Source: Paenarthrobacter nitroguajacolicus
GTDB taxonomy: Bacteria > Actinomycetota > Actinomycetes > Actinomycetales > Micrococcaceae
Reading direction: 5' to 3'
Length of the DNA: 64,000 nt
Assembly (NCBI RefSeq): GCF_007786235.1
Contig: NZ_VNFK01000004.1
Coordinates: 62,001-126,000, forward strand
Positions 23,308-31,462 of the stretch are shown here, in pieces. The notes below the pieces were generated by a model that saw nothing but the letters and a program-made list of their open reading frames with translations, made no database searches and was not told where the DNA came from. The position numbers and the translations under genes are program-made. Each line of letters starts with the position of its first letter. Positions within the stretch are counted from its first letter, which is position 1.

Positions 23308-24930
23308 TCAGTTCCTCACGAGCTGCTCGGCGTCGTAATCGCGTTTCCAACCCTCCACGCCCGGCCGCTGCTGCCACGGCGCCGGACCGGACAACGGCCG
23401 GTATTCCACGCCCATGGCATCGAGTCGCGCCAGGTGCGCATCGGTGAGTCGCGTCAGGAACTCATCGTAGTCCCGGCCCTCGGGGTTGGACCAGAACACT
23501 TCTGAGATGGCACTAAGGCGCGGGAACGCAGCGAACTGCACGCGGCGCGGTGAATCCAGGTGCTCGCTCCAGATGTTCGCTTGGGCTCCCAAGAGACGGC
23601 CAGGGAAGTCCGTGCCCTCAAGGCCGGGTAGCGGGTCAAACTCGTAGACGGCCTGCAGGGTGGTCACGAAACCGACGGGTATCGGCTCGTCGTCGCCGTC
23701 GGCCTGCCGGTGGTCGAGGTAGAGCTTGTGCTCGGGGCACATCACCACGTCGTAGCCGTTGCGGAGGGCGTCAATGCCGCCTTCATATCCGCGCCAAGAC
23801 GCCACGAGTGCACCGTCCGGAAGGCCGCCGTCGCCAATTTCGTCCCACACGGAGGTTGCGCGGCCGTGGCGCTGCAGGTGCAACGCCAACTGTCCGACGA
23901 ACCAACTGTGAAGACCCGAGACGTCGTCCAGGCCGAGCTCGGCAGCCTTCGACTGCGCGTGGGCGCTGGCCTGCCACTGGGTAAGTGGCACTTCGTCGCC
24001 ACCCAGACTTATCCACGGGGAGGGGAAGATCTCCACTACTTCGTCCAGGACGTTCCGGTAGAACTCCAGCGAAGTTTCGGACACTTCCAGGACGGTCTCG
24101 TTGATACCCCAACGTGTCCACACCTCCACAGGCGCTGAGGCCTCGGCGGAGCCCGCACCCAGCTCCGGATACGCTGCGATGGCCGCCTGGCTGTGGCCGG
24201 GAACGTCGATCTCCGGGATGACGGTGATGTGCCGGGCAGCGGCGAAAGCCACGATCTCCCGGAGGTCGTCCTGCGTGTAGAAGCCGCCGTGCGGGCGACC
24301 GTCGAAAACGCCTGCACGCCAGGAACCAAGCGACGATTCACGGCGCCAGGCCCCGGTTTCGGTCAGCTTCGGGTAGCGCTTGACCTGGATCCGCCAGCCC
24401 TGATCGTCCGTCAGGTGCAGGTGCAGGACGTTGAGTTTGTGCATGGCCATCACTTCGATGAACCGGAGCACGTTGTCCTTGGGCATGAAGTGCCGCGCGA
24501 CATCCAGCATGGTGCCGCGGTAGCCGAATCGCGGCTTGTCCTCCACAGAAACGCGCGGCACCGACCATCCCTCAACAGCCGCAACAGGCGCCTGCCGCAG
24601 CGCAGCCGCTCCCATCAACTGCAAGAGCGTCTGTGCACCGTAGAAAGCGCCTGCGGCACCACCCGCAGAAATCACGACGGCGTCACTCACGTCCAGGCGA
24701 TAGGCCTCGGCGTCGAGCGCGGGGTCAAGCAGGAGGCGGATGCCCGCCCCGCCGGCCGGCGCGGGAGCCAGGTCCCAACCTGTAGCAGCGCCCAAAGCCC
24801 GGGCGAGCCAGCGGCGAGGACCGCTCAGTGCGGGGTCGGCACCCAAGGTAGTGCAGGCGTCGAGCTCCAACTCGCCTATCCCCGCGGAGAAGGCCCACGG
24901 CGCTGGGACCAACTGGTGAAGCGCGCTCAT
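23308..24930 (-). CDS. GH20 beta-N-acetylhexosaminidase (cytoplasmic)
   Basis: A 540-residue GH20 enzyme: an N-terminal GH20b domain (about 1-120), then the catalytic barrel beginning RGTMLDVARHFMP. The catalytic Asp-Glu pair is in WISLGGDEVPL (about 310-311), and the HLHLTDDQGWR segment is typical. It cleaves terminal GlcNAc or GalNAc from oligosaccharides. No signal peptide is seen, so it would act on sugars imported by the transporter encoded just upstream; its start overlaps the permease stop (ATGA). This is the arrangement expected for intracellular chitobiose or glycan fragment degradation. Confidence 0.92.
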   Translation of the reverse strand: MSALHQLVPAPWAFSAGIGELELDACTTLGADPALSGPRRWLARALGAATGWDLAPAPAGGAGIRLLLDPALDAEAYRLDVSDAVVISAGGAAGAFYGAQTLLQLMGAAALRQAPVAAVEGWSVPRVSVEDKPRFGYRGTMLDVARHFMPKDNVLRFIEVMAMHKLNVLHLHLTDDQGWRIQVKRYPKLTETGAWRRESSLGSWRAGVFDGRPHGGFYTQDDLREIVAFAAARHITVIPEIDVPGHSQAAIAAYPELGAGSAEASAPVEVWTRWGINETVLEVSETSLEFYRNVLDEVVEIFPSPWISLGGDEVPLTQWQASAHAQSKAAELGLDDVSGLHSWFVGQLALHLQRHGRATSVWDEIGDGGLPDGALVASWRGYEGGIDALRNGYDVVMCPEHKLYLDHRQADGDDEPIPVGFVTTLQAVYEFDPLPGLEGTDFPGRLLGAQANIWSEHLDSPRRVQFAAFPRLSAISEVFWSNPEGRDYDEFLTRLTDAHLARLDAMGVEYRPLSGPAPWQQRPGVEGWKRDYDAEQLVRN

Positions 24931-25838
24931 CCCTTCACCGCCCCAGCCAGTCCGGACACGAGCTTGCGCTGGACAGATACGAAGAAGATCAGCACAGGAA
25001 TGGTCATGATCACCGAACCGGCCATGATGGCGCCCCAATCGTTTTGGTCGGGCTTGAAGAACGTCAGCAATGCCATGGGCAGAGTCTGGTTCTCCTGGGC
25101 GGAAATGATGAAGGTCTTGGCGAACAGGAAGTCGTTCCACGTGGAAATGAACGAGAACACCGAACATGCCACCACGCCCGGTGCCACCAACGGGAACAGG
25201 ATGGAGCGGACAAACCGGAAGCTGCTGGCGCCGTCCAAACGGGCGGCCTCCTCAACTTCCAACGGAACAGCGGCCACGAAGCCCCGAAGCATCCAGATGG
25301 CGAACGGAATGCTGAACCCCACGTGGACCAGCACCAGCGAGCCCAGTTGGTTCAGGCCCACCAAGGGAATGGCTTCGCCGGCGTTACGGAGCAGGAAGAA
25401 CAGCGGAATCGTCAGGGCTTCAACGGGCACCATCTGCGAGACCAGGATGATGATCAGCAGCTTGGTCCGCATCTTGAAGTTGTAGCGGGTCAACGCCACT
25501 GCCGCGAGGAACGCCAGGATAGTGGACAGCACCACCACCACCAGCGCCACAATCACGCTGTTCAGGAAGTACTGGCCAAAATTGTTGACCCCAAGGACGC
25601 GCCCGAACGAGTCCAGCGACGGTTCCAGTGTGTACGGCGCCGCGTCCCCGGCGTCGAGCGCTGTTTTGGGTTTCAGCGCTGACAGCACCATCCAGAACAG
25701 CGGGAAGGCAACGATCAGCGCGATGATGATCGCCGCAGCGTCGGCGCCAAAACGGCGTTTGCCTTGCTTGCGAAGCTTCTGCGGGGCATCAGTTGTGGCG
25801 GTTCGGCGCGAGACCGATGAAACGTCGACGGCGGTCAT
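24927..25838 (-). CDS. Carbohydrate ABC transporter permease (MalG/NgcG type)
   Basis: A 303-residue inner-membrane permease with six membrane segments and the EAA loop EVEEAARLDGASSFRFVRSI (about residues 200-219), which docks the ATPase. The long hydrophilic N-terminus and the FxDW-like C-terminus fit MalG-type CUT1 permeases. Its start overlaps the stop of the second permease (ATGA), and its stop overlaps the GH20 start. There is no ATPase gene in the operon, so it probably uses a shared MsiK-type ATPase, as in Streptomyces DasABC and NgcEFG. Confidence 0.9.
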   Translation of the reverse strand: MTAVDVSSVSRRTATTDAPQKLRKQGKRRFGADAAAIIIALIVAFPLFWMVLSALKPKTALDAGDAAPYTLEPSLDSFGRVLGVNNFGQYFLNSVIVALVVVVLSTILAFLAAVALTRYNFKMRTKLLIIILVSQMVPVEALTIPLFFLLRNAGEAIPLVGLNQLGSLVLVHVGFSIPFAIWMLRGFVAAVPLEVEEAARLDGASSFRFVRSILFPLVAPGVVACSVFSFISTWNDFLFAKTFIISAQENQTLPMALLTFFKPDQNDWGAIMAGSVIMTIPVLIFFVSVQRKLVSGLAGAVKG

Positions 25839-26827
25839 AGGGCTTCGCCTGTTCTCTTGAGGATCCGGAGGTAGACCAGCGTGATGACCATGAGCAGTGC
25901 CGTCATGATCACGCCGAGTGCAGAACCGAGGCCGTAAAGGCTCGCAGCGAAGGCCTGCTGGTAGCCGTAGACGTTGAGCACCAGGTTCTGGCCGGCGATG
26001 CCACCACCGTTGGTCATGATGTAGATCTGCGAGAAGATCTTGAAGTTCCAGATGATGGACTGGATGGTCACCACGATCACGATTGGCCGGAGCATTGGAA
26101 GCATGATGCTGCGGGCAATCCGGGGCATGGACGCACCGTCGATCCTTGCGGCTTCAATGACCTCAGTGGGGATCGCCTGGATGCCCGCGTAGACCGTGAC
26201 CAGCACGAACGGGAACGAGCACCACACCACTTCGCTGGCCACCAACCCGAACGCCGACCATTTGTCGTAAGTCCAGGAGTACCCCTCGAACTGCGTCAGA
26301 CCGATGGCCACCAGCGACTTGTTGACCAAGCCCAGAGTTGGTTCGAACAGGAACAACCACACCGCGCTGCCCGTGACCGCGGGGGTTGCCCATGCGCCCA
26401 GCGACACCACGAACAGCATCGAGCGGACCCACGGGCGCAACCTCGTAGCCAGCACCGCCAGCGAACTGCCCACCAACAACGTGAAGACCACGCAGGCAGT
26501 GGCGAAGACGACCGTGTTGCCAAGGACAGTCCAGAACTGCGGATCGGCGAAGAGCTTCTGGTAGTTCTCCAAACCCACGAAGTTCAGGGGTGCCTTGCCG
26601 CTGACCTGCGCCTGGCGGTAGTCGTACAGCGAGACGTTGATCAGCTGGAAGATCGGGTAGCCAAGCAGTGCGATCAGGACAATGAAGGCCGGGGCAAGGT
26701 AGAGCCAGGGCTCCAGTCCGCGCTTTCCGTTGGCGAAACGCTGGGACTTGCGTGCCGCCGTCGTCGGGCCTTTAGCTGGCGTGCCGCCTTGTGGCGCCTC
26801 GGGCAGGACGGGGGTGAGCGCTGTCAT
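25835..26827 (-). CDS. Carbohydrate ABC transporter permease (MalF/NgcF type)
   Basis: A 330-residue CUT1 permease with six core membrane segments after a 40-residue cytoplasmic N-terminus. The EAA loop is EVIEAARIDGASMPRIARSI (about 225-244). It forms the membrane channel with the product of the next gene. It lies 52 bases downstream of the solute-binding protein gene. Confidence 0.9.
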   Translation of the reverse strand: MTALTPVLPEAPQGGTPAKGPTTAARKSQRFANGKRGLEPWLYLAPAFIVLIALLGYPIFQLINVSLYDYRQAQVSGKAPLNFVGLENYQKLFADPQFWTVLGNTVVFATACVVFTLLVGSSLAVLATRLRPWVRSMLFVVSLGAWATPAVTGSAVWLFLFEPTLGLVNKSLVAIGLTQFEGYSWTYDKWSAFGLVASEVVWCSFPFVLVTVYAGIQAIPTEVIEAARIDGASMPRIARSIMLPMLRPIVIVVTIQSIIWNFKIFSQIYIMTNGGGIAGQNLVLNVYGYQQAFAASLYGLGSALGVIMTALLMVITLVYLRILKRTGEAL

Positions 26828-26879
26828 GATGTGCCCTCAGTTGGTGTTGGGGTGCCGCCTGGTGATGGAGTGCAACGCA

Positions 26880-28172
26880 TTACTTGGCTCCGAATGCCGT
26901 GTTCATGGCGGTTGCGGCCTCGGTGGTTGCCGCGTTCACGTCAGCCTTGCCCGTAACCACCTTCTGGTACATCCCCGTGAAGACACCCTGGGCGTCGATG
27001 GTGGACCAGTTTTCGGTCACCGGAACAAACTTGGTTCCGGCACCCAGAGTATTGATGAACGGTTCAACCTGCTTGTTGTTCTCCGCCACGGACTTCTGGA
27101 CGTCGCTGAACGTGGGGAGGTTGCCCATGGAGTCGAACATCTTCTGCTGGTACTTCTTGCTGGCCAACAGCTTTACGAAGTCAGCCGCGAGGGTGCGGCG
27201 TTCGCTGCTGTTGAAGACACCCAGATTGTTGCCGCCGGCAAAAGCCGGCGCGATGGAACCGGCAGTCTTGCCGGGAACCGGAACCACGGCGAACTTGTCC
27301 TTGATGGCGCTGGCGGCAACAGCCTTGTAGTTGAAGTCACCGCCGATGGTCATGGCGGACTTGCCCGCGATGAACTGCTGGACGCTGGCGTTACCACCGA
27401 ACTCGGCGCAGGTCTGGGCCGGGCAGATGTCGTCCTTGAGGAGGCGCGTGTAGGCCGCAACGCCTTCACGGGACTCCTTGGAATCCAGGCCGGCAACGAA
27501 CGTGTCGCCTTCCTTCGTGGCGATCTCGCCGCCGTTGGCCCACAGATACGGCATGGCGGAGAACTGGGCGGCGCCTCCCACAGAGATGCCCAGCAGGTCC
27601 GGGTTCGCTGCGCGGACGGCGCGGGCAACGGTTTCTACCTCGTCCAGGGTCTTGGGAACCTCAAGGCCGAGCTGCTGCAGAAGATCAGTGCGGTAGTAGA
27701 GGGCACGGACGCCGACGAACCACGGCACACCGTAGTTCTTACCGTCGATCTCGGTGGTGTCCAGGATCTTCTGGTCCAAATCCTTGGCCTCATCCCAGGA
27801 CTTGATGTCCTCGGTGACGTCCGCCAGGCCGCCGGATGCCACGTAGCTGGCCAGGTCCGTGTTACCGAACTCAGCCACATCCGGTGCGCTGGAAGGATCG
27901 TTGAAAGCAGCCTTGAATCGTTCGGCGCGGCTATCAACGGGAATGTACTGAACGTCGATCTTGGCACCACTGTGTGCCGCTTCGAATTCAGTAACGGCTT
28001 CCTTGACCACTGCGGACTTGGGATCCTGGTTGACCTCGGAGAAGAGCCAGACGCGGACAGTGCCCGTCTGCTCGTCCGAGCTGGAGGCTGCGTTGTTTGA
28101 CGTGGGCGGAGCGCAGGCGGTCAATGCGAGCGCTGCGATGGCTATTGCCGCGGCGGAGCGTGCGAGTTTCAA
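26880..28172 (-). CDS. ABC transporter sugar-binding lipoprotein
   Basis: A 430-residue family 1 solute-binding protein. The signal peptide ends in the lipobox LTAC with Cys at residue 20, so it is anchored on the outer face of the membrane. The body shows the type pattern VRVWLFSEVNQDPKSAVVKE and PDVAEFGNTDLASYV. A TTG start at 28172 is chosen because GGAGG lies 4 bases upstream. The same operon encodes GH20 hexosaminidase, and a DasR-like site lies upstream, so chitobiose or another GlcNAc oligosaccharide is the likely ligand. Sequence alone cannot prove the ligand. Confidence 0.88.
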   Translation of the reverse strand: MKLARSAAAIAIAALALTACAPPTSNNAASSSDEQTGTVRVWLFSEVNQDPKSAVVKEAVTEFEAAHSGAKIDVQYIPVDSRAERFKAAFNDPSSAPDVAEFGNTDLASYVASGGLADVTEDIKSWDEAKDLDQKILDTTEIDGKNYGVPWFVGVRALYYRTDLLQQLGLEVPKTLDEVETVARAVRAANPDLLGISVGGAAQFSAMPYLWANGGEIATKEGDTFVAGLDSKESREGVAAYTRLLKDDICPAQTCAEFGGNASVQQFIAGKSAMTIGGDFNYKAVAASAIKDKFAVVPVPGKTAGSIAPAFAGGNNLGVFNSSERRTLAADFVKLLASKKYQQKMFDSMGNLPTFSDVQKSVAENNKQVEPFINTLGAGTKFVPVTENWSTIDAQGVFTGMYQKVVTGKADVNAATTEAATAMNTAFGAK

Positions 28173-28280
28173 GTGTCCTCCATGGAGAAAAGTTGGGTTC
28201 CGCGGGACTTCCCCCTCCGCGGCTATGAGACCAAACACTATGAACGCGGGAGTGTGGGCGGAAGCACATTTACCAAAAGG

Positions 28281-28293
28281 TTTGCAATGCAAA
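28281..28293. promoter_or_regulatory. Palindrome TTTGCAATGCAAA upstream of amino-sugar operon
   Basis: A perfect dyad around a single central base, 109 bases upstream of the binding-protein start. It lies in an AT-rich stretch that should include the promoter. It may bind the operon's own IclR protein. Confidence 0.45.
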
Positions 28294-28317
28294 ACAAGAA
28301 TCCAATTTTTAGGCATT

Positions 28318-28331
28318 TTGGTCTATACCAA
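28318..28331. promoter_or_regulatory. dre-like DasR operator
   Basis: TTGGTCTATACCAA matches the core of the DasR-responsive element (TGGTCTAGACCA) at 11 of 12 positions and is a near-perfect dyad. DasR is the GntR-family repressor of GlcNAc and chitin use in actinobacteria, released by GlcN-6-phosphate. The site lies 146 bases upstream of the sugar-binding-protein gene and 116 bases before the divergent FG-GAP gene. No dasR gene is in the window, so the regulator would come from elsewhere. Confidence 0.6.
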
Positions 28332-28446
28332 GGTGACTTTTGCGTCGCTTGGGCCGGCTTCCGTCTGACGTGACGCCGCCCACGCGTTGGTAGAGTGAAC
28401 CATCACTTACACCGGCCGACGCCCCGGCCGCTTCTTGGGGGATTTT

Positions 28447-30690
28447 GTGGACTCTCGCTCTGCCCAGCTTTCGCCTGCCAGCCTGCGGCGATATGCCGCC
28501 GTCGTTCTTGCCGTTGTCCTGGCGGCTTTCCTTCTGGTGGCGCCAAACACGCCCGCTGCGGCCGCCGATCCGCTGGTGTTTACGTTCAAGCGCACGACGC
28601 CGGACACCCTGGCCGCCGGACAGGCTGCGACCTTCGAATTCACGGCTTCGAGACCGGTGAGTCGTGTTGAGATCCGGGCTTCGGACGCCCTCGGAGACTA
28701 CCGCGGCTACTTCACCGAATGGACCTCATCAAGCCCCGCGACTTCCGGCACCGTCTTGCTGCAAGTGCCGGCGGAAAAATGGCCGGACGGGAAAGCGACC
28801 ATCCAAAACGTTGGGGTCGAGGTAGCGGGAATGCAGTACCCAATCTCCTTCCTGCGCGAGGGAGCGGTCTTCTCCTATGGAACACCGGGCGGCGGAGCGA
28901 ATTCCCTAGGGCACCTTTCGGCCTTCGACTTCACCGTCTCCAATCCAGCGCTTCCCCGGAGGGCTCCCGCACTTACGGCTCTTTCCGGGCCCTCCAACCC
29001 GGTTTTGCCAGGACACAACGCTTCCGTGCAGTTCGCCCTAAGCCTCCCCGCCCAAGAAGTTGAGTTGCGCTATATCAACGACTCGGGGCAGTCCGGACCG
29101 TCCGATGTCCTGCTCACCTGGACCGGTCCGGCGTCGACTACTCCAGCCAGCGGCACAGCCACTGGCCCCATCACGACAGCGACGTTCGACGGCGGGTACA
29201 CACTTGCGCGGGTACGGGTCACCTACCTGGGCAGTTCCTCTGTCACCTACTACCGCGATGGCCGCTACGACGGGTTTGAGAAGCCTTACCCGGAAACCTG
29301 GGTGGCCCTGGGAGGCGGAGACTTCCAAGTACTTAATCCACACAAGGTCCTCCAGCCGGTTTCCTTCCCCTCCGGCGTCAGGATTGCCACCGACTTCCAA
29401 CTCGGAACGTATCCAACTGCCGACGTCGGAGCTGTGGAACCCATCGATGCCAAACTCAAATACGAATGGTTCAAGGACGGCCAGCCTGTACAGGAGTTCT
29501 ACGATGGCACTCCACTACTCGCCGAAACCAATGGTGGCTCCGTCCTGACCCTTCGGGTCACCGGCAGTGCCACCGACAGGCTACCCGCCACCGTCATGTC
29601 AGCTCCGATCGGCCCCATGCCGCGGCGGCTCAACACCGAGCTCATGTTCATGCGGGGCAAGGCATCCCTGGGCGGGCAACTGTTCCCCGAGTGGTCGATG
29701 CCTCCCACCGTCTACCCTGAGGGCGGCACCCCCACCTACACATATGCCTGGAAACGGGACGGTGTACTGATTCCGGGCGCTAACAACGCCATTTACACGG
29801 TCGCCAAAGCCGACCTCGGACGTACGCTGACGGTGGATGTCACGGTCATGTACGAACCCCTGACGCAGAAAACGGTCAGCGCCGATGTCCCCGTTCCGCT
29901 CGCACCGCGCGGCGAGGGCTTCAACTCAGACCGGACCGCGGATATTTTTGCCCGCACATCCTCAGGCGACCTCTTGCTGTACCCCGGCAATGGCAAGGGC
30001 GGCTGGCTCCCCGCACAGACAATCGGCCGCGGTTGGGGCATCTTCGACACGCTTTTGGCACCAGGCGACTTCGACGGCGACGGCGCCACTGATGTGATCG
30101 GCCGTGACAGCGCTGGCCGTTTGTTCCTGTACTCCGGCAACGGCTCCGGAGGCTGGAAGGGCAGCCGCCAGATCGGTCAGGGGTGGCAGGGCTTCAAGGA
30201 GATCGTGGCACCCGGGGACTTCAACCGTGACGGAGCCAACGACCTCTTGGCCAAGGACAGCGCAGACCGCCTGATTCTTTACCCCGGCGACGGGGCAGGC
30301 GGATGGCGCCTGCCGGTCACCGTGGGCTGGGGATGGGGTGGATTCTCCCGCCTCATCACCCCGGGGTGGTGGACCGGATACCACGAGACAAACATCCTGG
30401 CCCAAACGACGTCCGGCGAACTCAAGCTCTACTACGGGCTCAGCGAGGGGTTTGCTGACATGCCGGTCAGTACCGTCGGTTGGGGCTGGAATTCGGCCGT
30501 CAGGGCAGGTGGACCCGGCGACTTCAATGGCGACGGCAGCCCCGACGTCTTCGGCGTGGATGCCAACGGCACCATGACAATGTACTGGGGTAACGGGACC
30601 GGCATCAACGGATGCGGTCTGGGCTGCGGCGCCTGGAAGGGATCGTCCGCCGTCGGCTGGGGCTGGGGCGGCTTCACGGCGGTCTTCTAG
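28447..30690 (+). CDS. Secreted protein with C-terminal FG-GAP/VCBS repeats
   Basis: A 747-residue exported protein. The signal peptide (about residues 1-39) ends with APNTPAAAADP. The middle (about 45-480) appears to be Ig-like or similar beta domains, partly with the pattern of bacterial SLH-associated modules (YEWFKDGQPV, YAWKRDGVLI). The last 250 residues hold four to five FG-GAP-like units, each with a DFDGDGATDV or DFNRDGANDL calcium loop and a WGWGGF-type ending. Such repeats fold into a beta-propeller. The GTG start at 28447 follows GGGGGA; a TTG at 28435 is less likely. A strong terminator follows. Role unknown; adhesion or polysaccharide binding is possible. Confidence 0.75.
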   Translation: MDSRSAQLSPASLRRYAAVVLAVVLAAFLLVAPNTPAAAADPLVFTFKRTTPDTLAAGQAATFEFTASRPVSRVEIRASDALGDYRGYFTEWTSSSPATSGTVLLQVPAEKWPDGKATIQNVGVEVAGMQYPISFLREGAVFSYGTPGGGANSLGHLSAFDFTVSNPALPRRAPALTALSGPSNPVLPGHNASVQFALSLPAQEVELRYINDSGQSGPSDVLLTWTGPASTTPASGTATGPITTATFDGGYTLARVRVTYLGSSSVTYYRDGRYDGFEKPYPETWVALGGGDFQVLNPHKVLQPVSFPSGVRIATDFQLGTYPTADVGAVEPIDAKLKYEWFKDGQPVQEFYDGTPLLAETNGGSVLTLRVTGSATDRLPATVMSAPIGPMPRRLNTELMFMRGKASLGGQLFPEWSMPPTVYPEGGTPTYTYAWKRDGVLIPGANNAIYTVAKADLGRTLTVDVTVMYEPLTQKTVSADVPVPLAPRGEGFNSDRTADIFARTSSGDLLLYPGNGKGGWLPAQTIGRGWGIFDTLLAPGDFDGDGATDVIGRDSAGRLFLYSGNGSGGWKGSRQIGQGWQGFKEIVAPGDFNRDGANDLLAKDSADRLILYPGDGAGGWRLPVTVGWGWGGFSRLITPGWWTGYHETNILAQTTSGELKLYYGLSEGFADMPVSTVGWGWNSAVRAGGPGDFNGDGSPDVFGVDANGTMTMYWGNGTGINGCGLGCGAWKGSSAVGWGWGGFTAVF

Positions 30691-30701
30691 GCACGTGGTC
30701 C

Positions 30702-30735
30702 AGGCGCTGGGTGGTCATTACGACACCCAGCGCCT
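30702..30735 (+). terminator. Rho-independent terminator after FG-GAP gene
   Basis: A 12-bp perfect stem AGGCGCTGGGTG / CACCCAGCGCCT with a 10-base loop, followed by TCTTGGT. It separates the FG-GAP gene from the copper operon. Confidence 0.75.
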
Positions 30736-30747
30736 TCTTGGTATTGA

Positions 30748-30762
30748 TACCCCCCAGGGGTA
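30748..30762. promoter_or_regulatory. CsoR box 1
   Basis: TACCCCCCAGGGGTA is a dyad of the CsoR operator type (TACCC...GGGTA), 38 bases upstream of the csoR start. Copper binding to CsoR would release it. Confidence 0.8.
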
Positions 30763-30772
30763 CTTGATTTGA

Positions 30773-30787
30773 TACCCCCATAGGGTA
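30773..30787. promoter_or_regulatory. CsoR box 2
   Basis: TACCCCCATAGGGTA is the second CsoR-type dyad, centred 25 bases from box 1 and just before the csoR start. Two boxes in tandem would allow two CsoR tetramers to cover the promoter. Confidence 0.8.
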
Positions 30788-30799
30788 TATGTTGGCGGT

Positions 30800-31171
30800 A
30801 TGAGCAAGGTAGACCTGAGTGTCAATCACCCGAGCGCGGATGTTCCTGTCATCGAAGTGGACCTGGAGCACGCGCCACCGCATGGATACACCAGCAACAA
30901 GGACGCGTACCTCAAACGGCTGAAACGCATTGAAGGCCAAGTCCGTGGAATCGCGCGCATGGTGGAGGACGACAAGTACTGCATCGACATCCTCACGCAG
31001 GTTGCCGCTGCCACCAAGGCCCTCCACGCGGTCAGCCTTGGGCTTGTTGAGGAGCACATCGGCCACTGCGTGGTCGGGGCCGCCTCCGAGCCGGATCCTG
31101 AAGCCCGCGCCGAGCAGATCGATGCCAAAGTCAAGGAGGCCACCGATGCCATCGGGCGCCTGCTGCGGTAA
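30800..31171 (+). CDS. csoR: Copper-sensing repressor CsoR
   Basis: A 123-residue CsoR/FrmR-family protein. The Cu(I) ligands are C61, H86 and C90, with exactly the 25 and 4 residue spacing of Mycobacterium CsoR. The helix YLKRLKRIEGQVRGIARMVE holds the DNA-binding basic residues. An N-terminal extension of about 30 residues with three His precedes the core. It represses its own operon when copper is absent. Two CsoR boxes lie upstream, and copZ and copA follow. Confidence 0.92.
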   Translation: MSKVDLSVNHPSADVPVIEVDLEHAPPHGYTSNKDAYLKRLKRIEGQVRGIARMVEDDKYCIDILTQVAAATKALHAVSLGLVEEHIGHCVVGAASEPDPEARAEQIDAKVKEATDAIGRLLR

Positions 31172-31220
31172 TTCCGCTCCCACTCATCACACCATCCAAC
31201 TCAGCACCAAGGAGCACGCC

Positions 31221-31454
31221 ATGAGCCAGACAATCCAGACCAACGTGAACGTTTCCGGCATGACCTGCGGCCACTGCGTCTCCAGCGTGAGCGAAGAACT
31301 CGAAGCGCTGAGCGGCGTCCAGGATGTCGCCGTGGACCTCAACCCCGGCGGCCTGTCCACCGTAACCATCACGTCAACCAGCGAGCTCTCGCCATCGGAA
31401 ATCGGCGAGGCCGTCGCAGAAGCCGGCTACCTGGTGGTAGCCAACGAAGCTTAG
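31221..31454 (+). CDS. copZ: Copper chaperone CopZ
   Basis: A 77-residue heavy-metal-associated domain. The Cu(I) site is VSGMTCGHCVSSV (CxxC at residues 16-19), in a single beta-alpha-beta-beta-alpha-beta fold. It shuttles Cu(I) in the cytoplasm to the CopA ATPase. The ATG follows AAGGAG with 6 bases between. It lies in the csoR-copZ-copA operon, 8 bases before copA. Confidence 0.92.
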   Translation: MSQTIQTNVNVSGMTCGHCVSSVSEELEALSGVQDVAVDLNPGGLSTVTITSTSELSPSEIGEAVAEAGYLVVANEA

Positions 31455-31462
31455 GAGTCCTC

